A program made the position numbers and the translations under genes. Shown piece by piece: positions 10,961 through 24,243 of a stretch of DNA of 64,000 bases (its first letter is position 1; each line of letters begins with the position of its first letter). The notes under the pieces were generated by a model. It did no database searches. It saw only the letters and a program-made list of their open reading frames with translations, and was not told where the DNA came from. This stretch comes from Dasypus novemcinctus (Eukaryota > Chordata > Mammalia > Cingulata > Dasypodidae). The DNA is taken from positions 192,243,216 to 192,307,215 of the forward strand of contig NC_080673.1 of the NCBI RefSeq assembly GCF_030445035.2, given 5' to 3'.

Positions 10961-12156
10961 TATTGTTCTTGAGGCTAACACAATTGTGTCACCCTTTTTA
11001 TTAAAAATACATTTTTTGAAACAACGAATGTAGTAAAGTAAATGTATATTTGGAATGAGTAAAGAAAAAAGAATAAATTACAAACACAACACTTAATCCA
11101 AATGCAAATATTAGAAAATCCAGGTAAATAACTAGTACTGTCATTAATGAACACATCTGTAATACGTATTTTCTTACAGATCTTGGCTGCATATTCTGTC
11201 GTGTCTTCACGAAACAATTATTTTAAAGGTTCATTTTCTATAGGAAGATGAAAGAATTTGTTCTTTACCAATATTGATCAAGCTTTTTAAAAATTTTTGA
11301 TAATTTAGAGAAGTCTCTATAAGAGTCACAACTCATTACTGGAAATACAAAAACATTTTAGAATTGTTAGCAAATTTTGGAAAACCAAGTTTCTTTCATA
11401 TATTTTCAGGTATTTAAGATTTTGTGTGTGTGTGCAGTGACTAAATCTTAAATACTTCTTGAATTGATGTTACTCATTAACTAGAACAATTCAAATGTAT
11501 TTTTAAATTGCTGCTCTGTTGTATCAAGCCGCATAATTGTGTAATCAAATTGCTTGTAAGCTACATGCATTGACATATAGATAAATATGTGTGCCTTTGT
11601 CACCGAATACTTGCTTATTCAGACTCTTCCAGGATTTTGGCAGAAGTTTAGCATGTCAGTTGTCTAGAACCTCCTGACTTTGCTATGATACAATCCAATA
11701 TATAGGAATACAAAACAAAAAATTAAATTTCATACTGCTACTAAGTCTACATGAGGATTCTGATAAATGATATTTGCAGTTTGATATTTTTAAAAATATG
11801 GTACTTTTAGAAAAGTGCTGCATTGTCAGTATTTTTCTTCTAGGTGAAATCTTCTATTTTGATTATGTATTAATGGGAAACAATCCCTTTGTTTGTAATC
11901 TACATATGTGATATTTGGAAGACTTTTCCATAGATTGTCTTCTGGCTCCATATATTTCAAACTTTTTTTCTTCTTTATCCCAAATACTTCCAGAGCTAAG
12001 CACCATAGGGCAAGTTCAGTACAGCTTCTGACCCTACACTTTAATGTCATGATGTCTAGTGAGTAAAGATACTGAGGAGTAAGAGGCTTTGGAAACCATT
12101 CCTATATCAGATTAGCTAAAAATAACATAATACAAAGAAATGATTGAAAATTATTA
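10961..12156. other. No feature recognised
   Basis: This is AT-rich sequence with several short frames (for example 11826-12050 on the minus strand, 74 codons) that I cannot relate to any family. A short inverted pair occurs near 11411-11455 ('atttaagatttt...aaatcttaaat'). No gene call is justified. Confidence 0.35.
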
Positions 12157-12189
12157 TGTGTGTTGTGTGTGTGTGTGTGTGTGTGTGTA
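12157..12189. repeat. (GT)n microsatellite
   Basis: About 16 GT units with one interruption lie immediately upstream of a DAS-III SINE insertion. Confidence 0.95.
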
Positions 12190-12208
12190 TGTTATTAAAA
12201 TCAAATTA

Positions 12209-12626
12209 AGGGAAGCGGATTTGGCTCAACGGATAGAGTATCCACGTACCACATGGGAGGTCCAGGGTTCAAACCCAGGACCTCCTGACCCATGTAATGA
12301 GCTGGCCCACAACCAGTGCTGATGCGGGCAAGGAGTGCCGTGCTATGCAGGGATGTCCCCTGTGTAGGGGAGTTCCCACGCTCAAGGATCGCACCCCCTA
12401 AGAAGAACCGCCCAGCCTGAAAAAAAGTGCAGCCTGCCCAGGAATGGTGCCGCACACGTGGAGAGCTGATGCAGCAAGATGACACAACAAAAAGAGACAC
12501 AGATTCCCGGTGCTGCTGACAAGAATACAAGCGGACACAGAAGAACACACAGCTAATGGACACAAAGAACAGACAACTGGGGGGTGGGGTGTGAGCAGGG
12601 AAGGGGAGAGAAATAAAAAATAAATC
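12209..12626 (+). mobile_element. DAS-III-type SINE, full length
   Basis: The head 'gggaagcggatttggctc' carries A-box-like and B-box-like 'gggttcaaacccag' sequences. The shared GC-rich body follows, and the tail is 'aaataaaaaataaatc'. The target-site duplication is 'ttaaaatcaaatta' (12195-12208) against 'ttaaaatcaaatca' (12627-12640). The B box is closer to a functional one than in the copy at 9569. Confidence 0.9.
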
Positions 12627-12656
12627 TTAAAATCAAATCAAATCAAATTAAATGTA

Positions 12657-13169
12657 ATCTAAACTCAACTTTTTATTTGCAGGTTGGGTTCTTTGGAAGC
12701 TGATGCTGAGAGGGATGAGAGGCTGGGATGAAAGACGTTCTTTAGGGATCTCCACCTGTCTGGAGAAGGGAAGGAAGCTGGACTTAAAGGAGGAAGAAGT
12801 CAAACTGTGAAGCAGGGGACCCTAGAGAGACTCTGGCCTGTACCTGTGTTCTTCATTCCACCGAAATGCCAGTGTTTTATATCCCTCGTCATTCAGACAC
12901 CGGAGTATTCTGGGATGGTTGTGAGTAGGCAAGTGGGTCCCAAAGGAGCTGACAACTGGAGACTCTGCTGACCTCATGCCCCACAGTTGAGATGCAAGTC
13001 TTTTCTTGAAAGAGCATCTGAGTGGTGGATCTCCAAGTCTTCAACATTCACTTCAGATGGATCCCCCAAAATGTCTGCAGCCCCTCCAACACCACCTGGC
13101 AAATACAGAAGTGTGACATAGAAATCACCATGAAAAGGGACAGTGGCCTTAACCAAGTGTACTAAACTT
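12657..13169. other. Unrecognised moderately GC-rich stretch
   Basis: The phrase 'gttctttggaagctgatgctgag' and what follows read like an old interspersed element or unique DNA. I cannot assign it. No intact frame of interest is present. Confidence 0.3.
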
Positions 13170-13455
13170 AGGGAGGAGTGGATGGAGCTCAAGTGGTTCC
13201 TATATTTGAGGTCCCGGGTTTGATCCCGGGTACCTCCTAAAAAGAACAGTAATAAACAAACAAGCAAACAAACGAAAAAACCAACCCGTGGAGCCAGTTT
13301 AGCTCAGCGGTTGAGTGCTTGCTTCCACACATGAGATCCTTCAATCCCCAGCCCCGGTACCTAAAATATATATATATATAATCTCAGGAAGAGGGTGTAG
13401 CTCAGTGGTTTGATGTCCTGCATTCAATCCCCAATACCAAGTTAAAAAACAAAAG
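13170..13455 (+). mobile_element. DAS-like SINE trimer
   Basis: Three tRNA-like units are separated by A-rich linkers. The first is about 13170-13245 ('ggagctcaagtggttcc', B box 'gggtttgatcccggg'), the second about 13288-13365 ('tttagctcagcggttgag'), and the third about 13386-13440 ('gtgtagctcagtggtttg'). The third lacks about 22 bp around the anticodon-equivalent stem. This resembles the oligomeric short DAS SINEs of armadillo. It is too eroded to fix the flanking duplication. Confidence 0.75.
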
Positions 13456-13499
13456 TAAACAACTCACTTTGTTGGCAGATTTCATGAAAACATATGACC

Positions 13500-13845
13500 A
13501 TGTGAACAAATTGCTAGGGTACTTCCAGGGCCTTGTTAGAGTCCCATGCAAGGAAGGGGCCCTGATGCTTAAGCTTCATTGATGTACATTAAATCTGCTT
13601 CTATTAAGAGAGTATAATCGAAGGGTTATATTCCCAAAACAGCAACTGCCCCAGATGTTTCCATAGAGTAATTTCACCAAAACTTTAAGGAAGAGGTTAA
13701 TCTAGTGTTATTTAAACCCTTCCAAGACGTAGAATTATAAAACAGTTTTTGAAATTCTTTTTAATGCTGTAAATTTAATATTGAAGACTAAGCCCTACAG
13801 AGGAGGGAGTGGGGCAAAAGTAAATTACAGGCCAGAATAATACAT

Positions 13846-13902
<57 letters not shown>

Positions 13903-16120
13903 CAGATAGATAGATAGATAAACAGAATCAAAAGCATATTACAAGTGTAATAGACTCCAAACAGGTGGGGCTTAATTCCAGTGTGTTTAAATATTAGGAA
14001 GTCCATTACTGTAATTCATTATAGAAATAGATCGAAAGAAAAGTATTATATGATTATCTCTTCAGAGACTGAAAAGACATTGGATAAAATTCAATACTCA
14101 CCTTAACAAAAACATTTTACTAAATAAAAAAGATAAAAATCTTTTTATATGATATATAGCTATAGGAATATACATTTAAAATATACCTTAACCTCAACAT
14201 CAACATCATGCTTAATGTAAAAATGGTTGACTAATTCTCATTAAATTCAAGAATGAGAAAAAGAAGCTCATTACTAGCAATTTTTTTTAACATTCCCCTG
14301 GAGCCAATTATATTCAATAAGAAGCAGAACAAAAGGGTACAAAATCAGAAGGAAGGAAAAAGAAAAGTAACTTTTATTTTTAAGCAATAATATTGCACAC
14401 TGGGAAAAGCCCAGGAGAATTAACTGAAAATCAATCACAAACAATGAAACAATATGAGAATTCTGTAAGATAAAAGATGTAAATTAATATAGAGAAATCA
14501 ATAATATATTTACCAATATTAAATACACATACACATACACAAATAAAACATTTTGGAGGAAAAGATTTTATTTACACTAACAACAAATATAAATCTCTGG
14601 GAATAAATGTGTCAAAAATGTGCACCATATATACAAAAAAAAACTTTTAAAACCTTACTAAAGAACACAGAAGAATTGAGTGCATCAGCATAAAAATGTT
14701 AGTTCTGTCAAAAATAATTAATACATATAATTCAACCTCAAGAACAATTCCAATAGATTTTTTGGGAGTGGGACTAGATTATTTGAGTATAAAATTAATA
14801 TGAAAATTAAATAAGCATTGGAGTTGGGAAAATGCTGGAGAAGAGTTATAAGATGGAGTGTAGATTTTCCAGGCATTAAAACATATTATAATCTATGTTA
14901 CTTTAAACAGTGTAGTATTTCTATATGAATACCCAGAAAGATCAGTGAAATATATACAGAATCCAAAACATAAACCCAAATACATATGAGAATATAATAT
15001 ATGAAAAAGGATGTTAACTGTTCAAAAAAATGGAGTTGGGGAAATTGGGTAATCATCTGAAAAAAAATACATAGCTGACTCCTGACCCTACCCTACATGT
15101 AAAAATGAACTCCATATATTTTAAAGATATAATAAAAATTGAAAATGCTAGAAAAAAATATAGAAAAACTATTTTAAAATAACTGTGGTGGTTATTTCTT
15201 ATCACAAATCCAAAATGAAAGGCTTTTAAATTAATTACAATTTTAAAAAAAGAATTCTGTAAAGAAAAAAATCAAAAGACAAACCACAAAGTAAGAGGAA
15301 ATATGTGCATCTCACATTACAAATCTAGAGATCATCTCTCTTATAGTGTCTACAAACCAGTAAGAAAAAGATAAAAGTCTAAAGAAAAACAGGCAAAATA
15401 TTTCCACTGATAGTTCACAAAACAGGAAATATAAATGGTTCTTCTACATATAAAAAGATACTTAGCCTGTTAACAAAGGAAACCCAAATTAAAAGTACAA
15501 TGAGGTGCTATTTTCCACTGATCAAAGATAGATACATATAAAGAAAGCGTTGAATAGCATTCTGTGTCAGAAAAGAGAGTGAGGAAATAGGAACTCTCAT
15601 ACTGGGAGTATAATTGGGACATTTTCCTTGGAGGGCAATTTGGCAATATCTGTTCACTTTACAAATGTCCATCTCCTTTCACTCAGGAATTTTGCTTCTA
15701 GAAATTAATCCCCTTAATGCATTTTAGGTTGAACCACATGAAACAGCTCCTTGAATAGGCAGAAAATGGCTTAATATCTCCAATTTCATATGACCTAACT
15801 TAGTACTTGAAAATGATTAAAATAATGAATATACAAGGAAAACACACAATAAGCACGACTAAAGTGCCCATCAATAGGGGACTAAGTAAATAAAAATTAT
15901 GGTACATTGTTTAAGTTGGAGAACATGCACATATATATTTTTAAATGAGGTATTTCCATATATACCGTTATGGGATAATTCCACATTGTATTTATTGTGC
16001 AATTAGCAAGATATTATACGGAGTATGCATTCATTTGAGTAACTATTAAAAAGAATATATTTGCTTGTATATGCCTAAAAATGTCACTGGCATGGTGCAT
16101 AAGGAAACCATTCTATTGCT
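13500..16120 (+). mobile_element. Old L1 ORF2 and 3' region
   Basis: Plus-strand order is consistent with an L1. It runs from a reverse-transcriptase stretch ('atttcaccaaaactttaaggaag' near 13667), through the palm region around 14150-14700, to the C-terminal part at about 15490-15720 ('caatgaggtgctattttcc', 'gaactctcatactgggag'), and on to about 16120. The GATA microsatellite at 13849 interrupts it. All frames are broken and the age is high. Confidence 0.65.
13849..13920. repeat. (GATA)n microsatellite
   Basis: About 18 tetranucleotide units, with one GACA variant near 13902. On the minus strand it encodes a meaningless Ser-Ile-Tyr-Leu repeat. Confidence 0.97.
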
Positions 16121-16239
16121 TGCATTTGGGGGGGAAAACTGGATGGCTGGGGCCTGAGATGAAGGGACACGTGTGCAAAAATATTGCAAATAAAGAAATA
16201 CTTAAAATAGAGAGTTGGTAAGATGTAAAAGTATTTGTT

Positions 16240-16700
16240 TATTAAGTAGATATTTATTGAAGAGCTACACTATAAGCTGGGCACAGTTCTAGGTGTTGTC
16301 TGAAAGCCATGAACAAACTCCTTGCTTTCCTGGGGATTACATTCTGGAGGTGACAGGGACAATAAACAAATAAACATGTAAAGGTCAGGAGGGTGATAAA
16401 ATAAACAACATAGGGAAATAGGAAATTTACAGGGAGGCCAGAGAAGACCTGGAAGAGGTGAGGGAGCCACCCATGAGAACCCATGGGGGAAGATCTTTCC
16501 AGAAAGACGCAAAGGCCCTGAAGCATGAGTCCACTGGCATTTTGAGGAACAGCGAAACGACCAGTGTGACTGCAGTGGTGGGAAGCAGGGGGAAGAAAAG
16601 TCGCTGACCGCAGAATATTGGTGGGCCGCCAATCATGGTGGCCTTTAGGCCAGAATAAGGACGTTGGGTATAATGGCAATTAACACTCCAGGATCAGCCC
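16240..16700 (-). mobile_element. L2-like LINE fragment
   Basis: It opens with 'atatttattgaagagctac' and a 'gggcacagttctaggtgttg' motif, the reverse complement of an L2-type 3' end. It then follows the typical order ('gacagggacaataaacaaataaac', 'gaagacctggaagaggtgagg', 'gcaaaggccctgaagcatgag'). The frames on the minus strand here are unrelated to any host protein. Confidence 0.6.
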
Positions 16701-18555
16701 TTGATTAAGCAACAGATTTTGAATGAGAGCAAGATGCAGAGATCAGGAGGACCCAGGAGCCAGAAAGGAATAAGGAGGGGGAACCACAGGGAGAGAAAAG
16801 AGGATAGGGAACTAGGAGGCTTAGGCTGAGAGCAATGAACCTAGCTGCATCTTTTGAAGACACAGGCTGGCAGGCAAAGAGCAACTTAGGGCAGGACTCA
16901 GCTGCTTACAGGGCGTTTTTGTGAATAAGGAAAATTAGACACCCTTTCTGTATTCATGAGGAAATCAGCCCCTTTATAATCAATAAGTCCTCGTATCACA
17001 TTTCCTAAAAGTTAAAAATTTTCAACTAACAAAGAGATCCCACATTTTCACCTCTTCTGGATAAGCACTGTGACTCATGACTCATTATAGATCTTGAGGG
17101 TTTTTCTGGTCAAATGTTACAAAAAGACACTAAATCTTTTGTAGATCCCAAGTGTTTCATTGACGAAGTACCCTGATTTTTCAAATATGTTAACAGCACC
17201 TTAGAAGTTCTTGAAGTTAGCTAGGTTATGGTCTCAAAGTCTGATGCCACAGGGGAACGTGCAGTATGAATTACTTCTGAGTTTGCCCCAACTTAAGGAA
17301 AGGGAGCTGGGCTTTCAGATTCTCACACCAGTCAGCCTTTGACCACGAGACCCACCACAAGGATGTAAACTCCTCGCTCTCTGTGCTTATGGGGAAAGGG
17401 GCTTCTGTCACTTGATGGGAGACCCCCAAAGAGAGTCACAGAGCTGGATCTTTAGAAGCAAAAGCACACAGAATCCCTGGAGACAGAAACCCAGTAAAGT
17501 ATGAAAGAGTCCAAGTGGATCTGGGTGGAATGCTAGTAATGTCTCCTAAAAGGTCATAGCAGAGATTCCACGTTCAAGTCCAAGTGCTGTCCAGAAGCAA
17601 ATATATCAGGAGAAAGTAGAGATATTGAGTGCAAAAGCAACTGAGGCAAGCAGGTCAGGACTGTGGAAATTAATTTTATTAGAGTGATGGAGGTTTAAAT
17701 TCATGAGGTTCTGTGCATCATGGAGGGTCTTCAAAAAAGTTAAAGGGACTTTATGGATTTTAATAATACATGGCTGGAAATTCTAAGGAGTGAGTCTTTT
17801 GGCCAACTTTTCTGTTTTCTAACTGCTCATATTCTTATCAGACCCAGGATCTAAACTTATATACTAGCTTATAAGTATATGACTTGGGTTAGGGAGCTCA
17901 TCATAGGACTTGCTTTAAGTACAGCATTTAACAAATGAACACCTGAAGCTATGCTTATGTTATGGGATAAAGGACAAATTTATTGAATGCTTCATTTGGA
18001 GTTCTTTGGGAATGAACAATCACCTGTTGTCTCAAGGAAGACCTTACGCTTCTCTGGGAATTATCCTGGTGTGAAATCATTGACTGAGAGGAAGGCTGCT
18101 GGAAAGAAAGATCTTCAAATCACAGAGACTTGTCAATGTTGCCATTATTTTCCTTACTATCTGGCAAGTATGACTATAAAACACACAGCAATCCTCTATT
18201 TCCAACGAATGATGGTTATATTTGACAACAGAAAATTAGTTATGACTTCAGGTTGATGATTCTGAATCTTCCACACTAAACACACCCAAGCAATACAGTT
18301 TACTCCCATTAGCAAGAGAGGCTCTTTACAGAGGTGATGAGGGACACACTGCTCAAAAAATCTCAGTGTAGGGGGAGGAGAGGAGTTACATGCTGTGATT
18401 CTGTTCTGTCTCCCCAGAGCAAGTTGTATATAGCAAGGTGTCCTATATACAATGCATGTCCAATATATGTGGCTTGAGTGGGATTGAATGGGCTAGAACA
18501 TTCTGTTTAAGGTTGGACAGGTAGGCTAGATAAACTTTAATATTCTTTCTCTTGA
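16701..18555. other. Unrecognised, possibly unique DNA
   Basis: There is no gene structure and no confident repeat. The 89-codon frame at 17987-18256 shows no recognisable domain. A segment near 17700-17760 ('gggtcttcaaaaaagttaaag') may be a piece of an old DNA transposon. Confidence 0.3.
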
Positions 18556-19150
18556 CTCTCAAACATGAACCCTCTGACATGAACTATAAATGTTGCTTCC
18601 ATAATGCTCTACGGAACATATTCATGGCCACAATAATGCTGCAGGGCAATCATAAACTCTTTCTGACAAACAACAAAGAACATATATTTGGCTTATTCAT
18701 CTGTTAGGTTCAGCTGATCCAGACTGATATAACCTGGGTGTACTCCTGTATCTGCAGACAGTTACAGGTCAGCCGGGTGGCTCTGCTGATCTTTTCTGGG
18801 CCCACTCCAAGACTAGGGATTGGCTGATTGTTGTCTGATGTTGGGTGACATCATTTGGAATGAGTGAATCAACTCAGCTCTGTTTAATGTGTCTCTTCTT
18901 CTAGTAGGCTAGCCCAGACATGTTCTCCTGGTACTTACATAAGTGCAAAAGCAAGCAGATGGCCAAGGCCTCTTGAAGTTTAAGCTCAGAACACTTCTGT
19001 TGCTTTCTATTGGCCTTAAAACATCATATTCAGAGGATGGCGAAATAGACTTTACCCCTTTCATGAGAAGAATCCCCAATTCACATAGCAAGGGAATGGA
19101 TAAACTGAGGAATGGGAAAATTATTATTATTATTACAATCAATCCACCAT
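18556..19150. mobile_element. Old interspersed repeat, family uncertain
   Basis: The succession 'gtcagccgggtggctctgctg', 'ctagtaggctagcccagacatg', 'ggccaaggcctcttgaag', 'tctattggcc' and 'aatccaccatag' is one I associate with a widespread ancient mammalian repeat. I cannot name the family safely. It contains a short (TTA)n run near 19120. Confidence 0.4.
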
Positions 19151-19514
19151 AGAACCCAAATTACTAGCATGAAATAAAATTTGCAGGCCTGCTTCCTAGT
19201 CCACCCACATCAACAGGCTGTCATCCCTATTAATAAATCAGAAACTAAGTAGCATGGACTATTTTCCCTTATCCATACATGAATGCTCTGGATTTTCAGG
19301 AGACTCTGTACCAGCTAGAGTTGGCCCAAATTCAACTGACCGTCTGAGACATCAGTCACAGGACCAAAAGATCCCAACTCATACCCAACTTCCCCTATGT
19401 CCTTCAAGTCTTGGTCTTGAAGTACGTATGGGAAGTGGAGTATGAGTTGGGATATTTCCTGCCTCCATGTACTATTTCATTCATTATGTCTTATATTTTA
19501 ATTAGTAGGATAAT

Positions 19515-19585
19515 TTCCTGGCTTCTCAAGTGCCTAGTACTTCATAGGTGCTCAATAAACTGTAGTTATCATCATCATTCTGCAG
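19515..19585 (+). mobile_element. Short MIR or L2 3' end
   Basis: 'gtgcctagtacttcataggtgctcaataaa' matches the shared MIR/L2 3' terminus pattern. It is only about 70 bp. Confidence 0.5.
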
Positions 19586-19589
19586 ATAT

Positions 19590-20479
19590 TCAGAATAAGG
19601 TGCTGTATTTTGGAGCACATCCAAAGTTCCTTGGTTGGTAAAGCAGAAAAAGGGCCTCATTATAAGCCCGCCTGACCCATTAAGTGGGGTTTCCCAGGAG
19701 AGCATTGAAAAACGCCAGCATAGGCACTCCATTGTTAAGAGTTGCCTATTGGGAACATCAGTCCAGCTTTTATTTTTCAGCTGTGAGATCTATGCTCATG
19801 CATTTGTTACTGCTCATTTTATTCAATTTTTGCACCTCCACAAACTTAACTGAATGCAATTTTCTTATGGGACTTCTTTAGAAGCTGGAAGAGGATGGAT
19901 TAAACCAACAAGAACCCCTAATTTTTTCCAGATGCTAGGTGTTAATTTATCAGTGCCCTCATACATAATTAATTATCTTGCACGGCTGGTGACAGCTGGC
20001 TTGTTACAGCCAAAACCAACCTTACTAAGTTAAGATTTGGAGGTTTGCCACAAGAGGCTAGTTAAACCTGTCACTAACTCCTCATTTAATATTTTAATAG
20101 GCTTCTCTGGCATAGGAGTCATTTGCCTGTACTCACTTTCTTCTGTAAAAAGGCGTGAGTTCAGCTTCATCATTTTATGTATCCTCATCCTGTCTCAAAC
20201 ACTCAGAGAATGTGGGTTTGAAAAGGTCAAGTCAACACAGAAGGGAAGTTTATGCAAAAGCTCAAATAAAAACATGATGAAAGTGCAGCGAGACAATGTT
20301 TAGTAGTGTCAGCTCGTAAAACAAAATCATATCGTTAACTTGTTCAAATATCAACAAGTCCTTTCCCCCAATGGAATGGAAGAAAAAAAGGCTAGTATTA
20401 ACCACTAAAGGTAGAGTTGGTGTCATCTCTGTGTTTGCATGTGTGGTGGCACTGATCTGGCCTCCTTCAGGGAAATAAG
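19590..20479. other. No feature recognised
   Basis: Several overlapping short frames (19635-19881, 20037-20303) are present but none resembles a known protein. No repeat was recognised. Confidence 0.3.
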
Positions 20480-20690
20480 GAGAATTCCAATGAATTAAGC
20501 CCCTACTATATGTTGTTTCCTATAACAATGATTTATTTGTTCCTCACAACAGATTTACAAGGTTGAGATCACTGATCCTACTCTAAGGAGAAGAAACTGA
20601 GTCTCAAAGCTGGGAAGTGGTTAGCCCAAAATCTCATAGCTAATAAGGCTCAGAGCCAGACTTTGAATTCAAGTGTGCCAAATTCCAACG
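20480..20690 (-). mobile_element. MIR SINE
   Basis: 'agcccctactatatgttg', 'gttcctcacaacag', 'gaagaaactgagtctcaaag' and 'cagagccagactttgaattc' follow the minus-strand MIR consensus in order. Confidence 0.75.
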
Positions 20691-20984
20691 ATCCTGGCAA
20701 AAATCTTCAAAACTCGGGAAGAGTGGGTAATTCAGTCCATGTAAGCTATTTCGAATCCAAGACATTCTTTTTGTTCATGATGATGGCAAATATTATGTCA
20801 TGCACATAAAACTGTAAGTGCAATTTTTTCACAGACTAGTGCTGGCTGGGAGAAGTTACGTTAAAAAAAAAAGTCACCAATAAATTCTCTCTCGTGTCAT
20901 CTGCCCTGCTTCCTGAGAGAAATCTCCTTTATGATATGGAAACAGGCTAGGCAGAAATATTCCTTCTAATTCCTGACAACCACC

Positions 20985-21200
20985 TTATTCAGTACTTACT
21001 ATTTTCCAAGAACTACACTAGATGCCCTTTGCATGGGATCCTCTTTTCATCTTAGTAACAACCTTTTGAACTAATTATCCTCAATATTACGTATTTTGAA
21101 ATTGAGGCTCAGAGAAGTAAAATAACTTGTTCAAGGACACAGCTAGAAAATGGCTAAACTAGCATTGAATTCAATTTTAGGTGACCCCCAAACCCATTCT
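20985..21200 (-). mobile_element. MIR SINE
   Basis: 'cagtacttactattttccaag', 'atcttagtaacaacc', 'aattgaggctcagagaag' and 'ttcaaggacacagctag' occur in minus-strand MIR order. It is a separate insertion from the copy at 20480. Confidence 0.75.
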
Positions 21201-22179
21201 GTTTTAACTTTGTTTTTCCTTTTACTAATATCTTATCCAACTGAGATCAATATGTTGATTTTCCTATTTATCTGAGAGCCAACTAGAACCTGCTAAAGCC
21301 ATCACCAGAGAGTGAGTTTTCCTTATCAGGGACAAAAATTTCCTGACATTTGGAATTAGTCTTATATTTGGGTGGGAATGTGGTGGTATGGTTTAGGCTA
21401 AGGGGTTTGGAGGGGAGCTTCATGAAGATGACACTAGGAAGCCACAGGTTCTATTAAGAATTAATATTTACCTTTTAGCTTCCTGGAGGCAGGAGTCCTG
21501 ACTGGCCATACTCTTGGTTTCCAAACTCAAGAAGCGATAAACAAGATAAAGCTACAATTGTGGCTTCACAGGCATAAAATCCTGTCCTCTGCCCTCCCCA
21601 TCCCACCCAAATCTTTTCAGGTTATGGGTTTCTGAAAGAAAGTTCCATTCTTTTACTTATATCTAGAGTCTTTGAGCCAGTGGACTGCCTCAAATGTATG
21701 TCAATCATTACTTAGCAGGTCCAAGAGCAAAGTATGTTAGAAACTACCAAGGTGGCATACTATCCCTAGAGGGTAGTAGAGACCATGTGAAACTGGGTAG
21801 GTTTGTAATTCAAGATGATCAGTCCATTCAGAGCAGAAAGAAGGTAAATTAGTGCCCCACCCTAGGAACTTTGGGGTGTAGGGTCCTGGCAGGCAAGAGA
21901 GGGTTAGACTAGCTGTGGAGAACCCATCCAAGGTGACAGATTCCTGGCCAGGTTTGTGGTCTCATTGGAAATTTGAATCAGGCCCAGTTGCTAGTCATTG
22001 TGTGATTTAGGAAGAAAGGAAGTTTACTTAGTGGACAAAACTGGAAATACGCTTCTTCCTCTAGGTGATGTCATGGATTTTGGACCCGACTCACTTCCTA
22101 AGACAAACGTATTTGGGCAGTGCACAAACTGCATCACTGTATTGGTGACCCCACATGGATAGGAATAGGAAAGAGTAGA
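21201..22179. other. No feature recognised
   Basis: Mixed-composition sequence without a recognisable gene or repeat. Confidence 0.3.
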
Positions 22180-22330
22180 AGAATCCTTATCTTATGGGCA
22201 TAATAATAATAATGGTACTTACCTCATAAAGTTTCTATGATGATCAAAAGAGTTAATATTTGTAAAGGGCTTAGAACAATACCTGGCACATAGTAATTAC
22301 TAGGAAAGGGTTTGTTAAATAAATAAATCA
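22180..22330 (+). mobile_element. MIR SINE, 3' part
   Basis: 'ataataataatggtacttacctc', 'gttaatatttgtaaaggg' and 'cttagaacaatacctggcac' give a plus-strand MIR 3' half. Confidence 0.75.
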
Positions 22331-24243
22331 ATATCCAAAGGATCAGACTGGCAGGTCCTTTTTGTGCAGTGCTTAAAATGCAAATAAAGTTTTACATCTT
22401 TATATCCATAACCACTCAGAGTTCACTCTTTAGTATAAAAGGTTTTCTATGCAATCACAGAGTTCATCCATTGCTGTTAACTTTCCTTCTTTAGTTATTG
22501 ATCCTTCATCTAATTGCTTTTCCTTTTTTCTCCTAGTCTTACAATTTTATAAATTTGTGGCTAATATCAAATACTAATATGTAACATCCATAAAAAATAA
22601 ATATCTTAGGGGTGATGATGCTGGGAAACTACGTTCCCTTTTTCAAATGCCTAATACCTAAACACCTACGTGCTGTTTATCACTACAGACTCTCAACAAT
22701 CACCTCTCTTTTTCTTTATTAGAAAAGTTATGGGTTTACAGAACAAGCATGAATAAAATACAGGATTCCCACCATCAACAGCTTGCATTATTGTAGAACA
22801 TTTGTTGTAATTGATGATAGCACATTTTTATAATTGTACTTTTAATAAAAGTCCATGATTTAATCTAGGGTTTGCTCTGTGTGTAGTGTAGTTCAAAGTT
22901 TGTTTTTTAAACTCTGTTACCATATATATAATCTATCATTTTCCCTTTTAATCATATTCAGATATATATATATATACACACACTTAGTGCTGTTAATTGT
23001 ATTCATAATGTTGGGTACCACTACCAACGTCCATTACCAAAACATTTCTATCATTCCAAGTAGGATGCTGTACATTGTAAGCATTAACTTTTCATTGACT
23101 ATCTGAACCCATTCCCTGGTAACTATATTCTAGATTCTGACTCAGTGAGCTTGCTTATTCTAATTGATTCAAATCAATGCGATCATACAATATTTGTCCT
23201 TTTGTATCTGGCTTATTTCACTCAAAATTATGTCTTCAGGGTTCATCCATGTTGCCCCATGTAACAGGACTTAATTCTTTTTTTACAGCTGAATAATATT
23301 CCTTTGTACGCATATGCCACATTTTGTTTATCTCTTCATCTCTTGATAAACACTTAGATGGCTTCCATCTTTGGCAATTGTAAATAATGCCACTATGAAC
23401 ATTGGTGTGCAAATATCTATTCAAGTTTGTGCTTTAAATTCTTTTCAGTATATATCTAGTAGTGGGATTGTCAGGTCCTATGGTTGTTCTATACTTAGCT
23501 TTCTGAGAAACTGCCAAACTGTCTTTCACGGCAGCTGAACCATTTTACGTTGTCACCAACAAAGAATGAGTGTTCTTATTTTTCCACATCCTCTCCAGCA
23601 GTTGTTATTTTCCATATTCTTAATGGTAGCTATTCTAATGCATGTGGAACGGTATCTCATTGTGGTTTTGATTTGCATTTTCCTGATGACTAATGATGCT
23701 GAGCATCTTTTCATGTGCTTTCTGACCATTTGTATATCTTCTTTGGAGAGGTTTCTATTCAAGTCTTTTGCTCATTTCTAAATTGGGTTATTTATTTTTT
23801 TGTTGTTAGGTTGAAGGATTTCTTTATATATTCTGGATATTAAAACTTTATCAGATATATGACTTCCAAACATTTTGTGTAGGTTGTTTTACTTTCATGA
23901 TAAAGTCCTTTGAAGCACAAGACTTTTTGATGTTGATGAGGTCCCATTTATTTAGTTTTTCTTTTATTTCTTGTGCTTTGGGTATAAAGCCTAAAATCCT
24001 TTGACTAAAACAAGGTCCTAAATATGCTTCTCTATGTTTTTTTTTAATAGGAGTTTGGTAGTTTTCATTCTTCTACTTAGGTCTTCTATTCATTTTGAGT
24101 TGATTTTTGTATTTGGGGTTAAGCAGGGGCCCTCCTTTTATTTGGAAAAGGAGATCCAGTTTTCCCAGCACCATTTGCTGAAGAGACTATTCTTTCCCAA
24201 TTGAGTCATCTTTGCTCCCCTGTCAAAAATTAGTTGGCCATAA

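Noticed and set aside
12974-13267. 97-codon minus-strand frame
   Set aside because: Its first half is the DAS-like SINE trimer read backwards, and the rest shows no domain.
13849-13920. CRISPR-like array
   Set aside because: The regular repetition is a simple GATA tetranucleotide, with no spacers.
16254-16679. 141-codon and 120-codon minus-strand frames
   Set aside because: They overlap each other in different frames inside an L2-like fragment and contain no recognisable domain.
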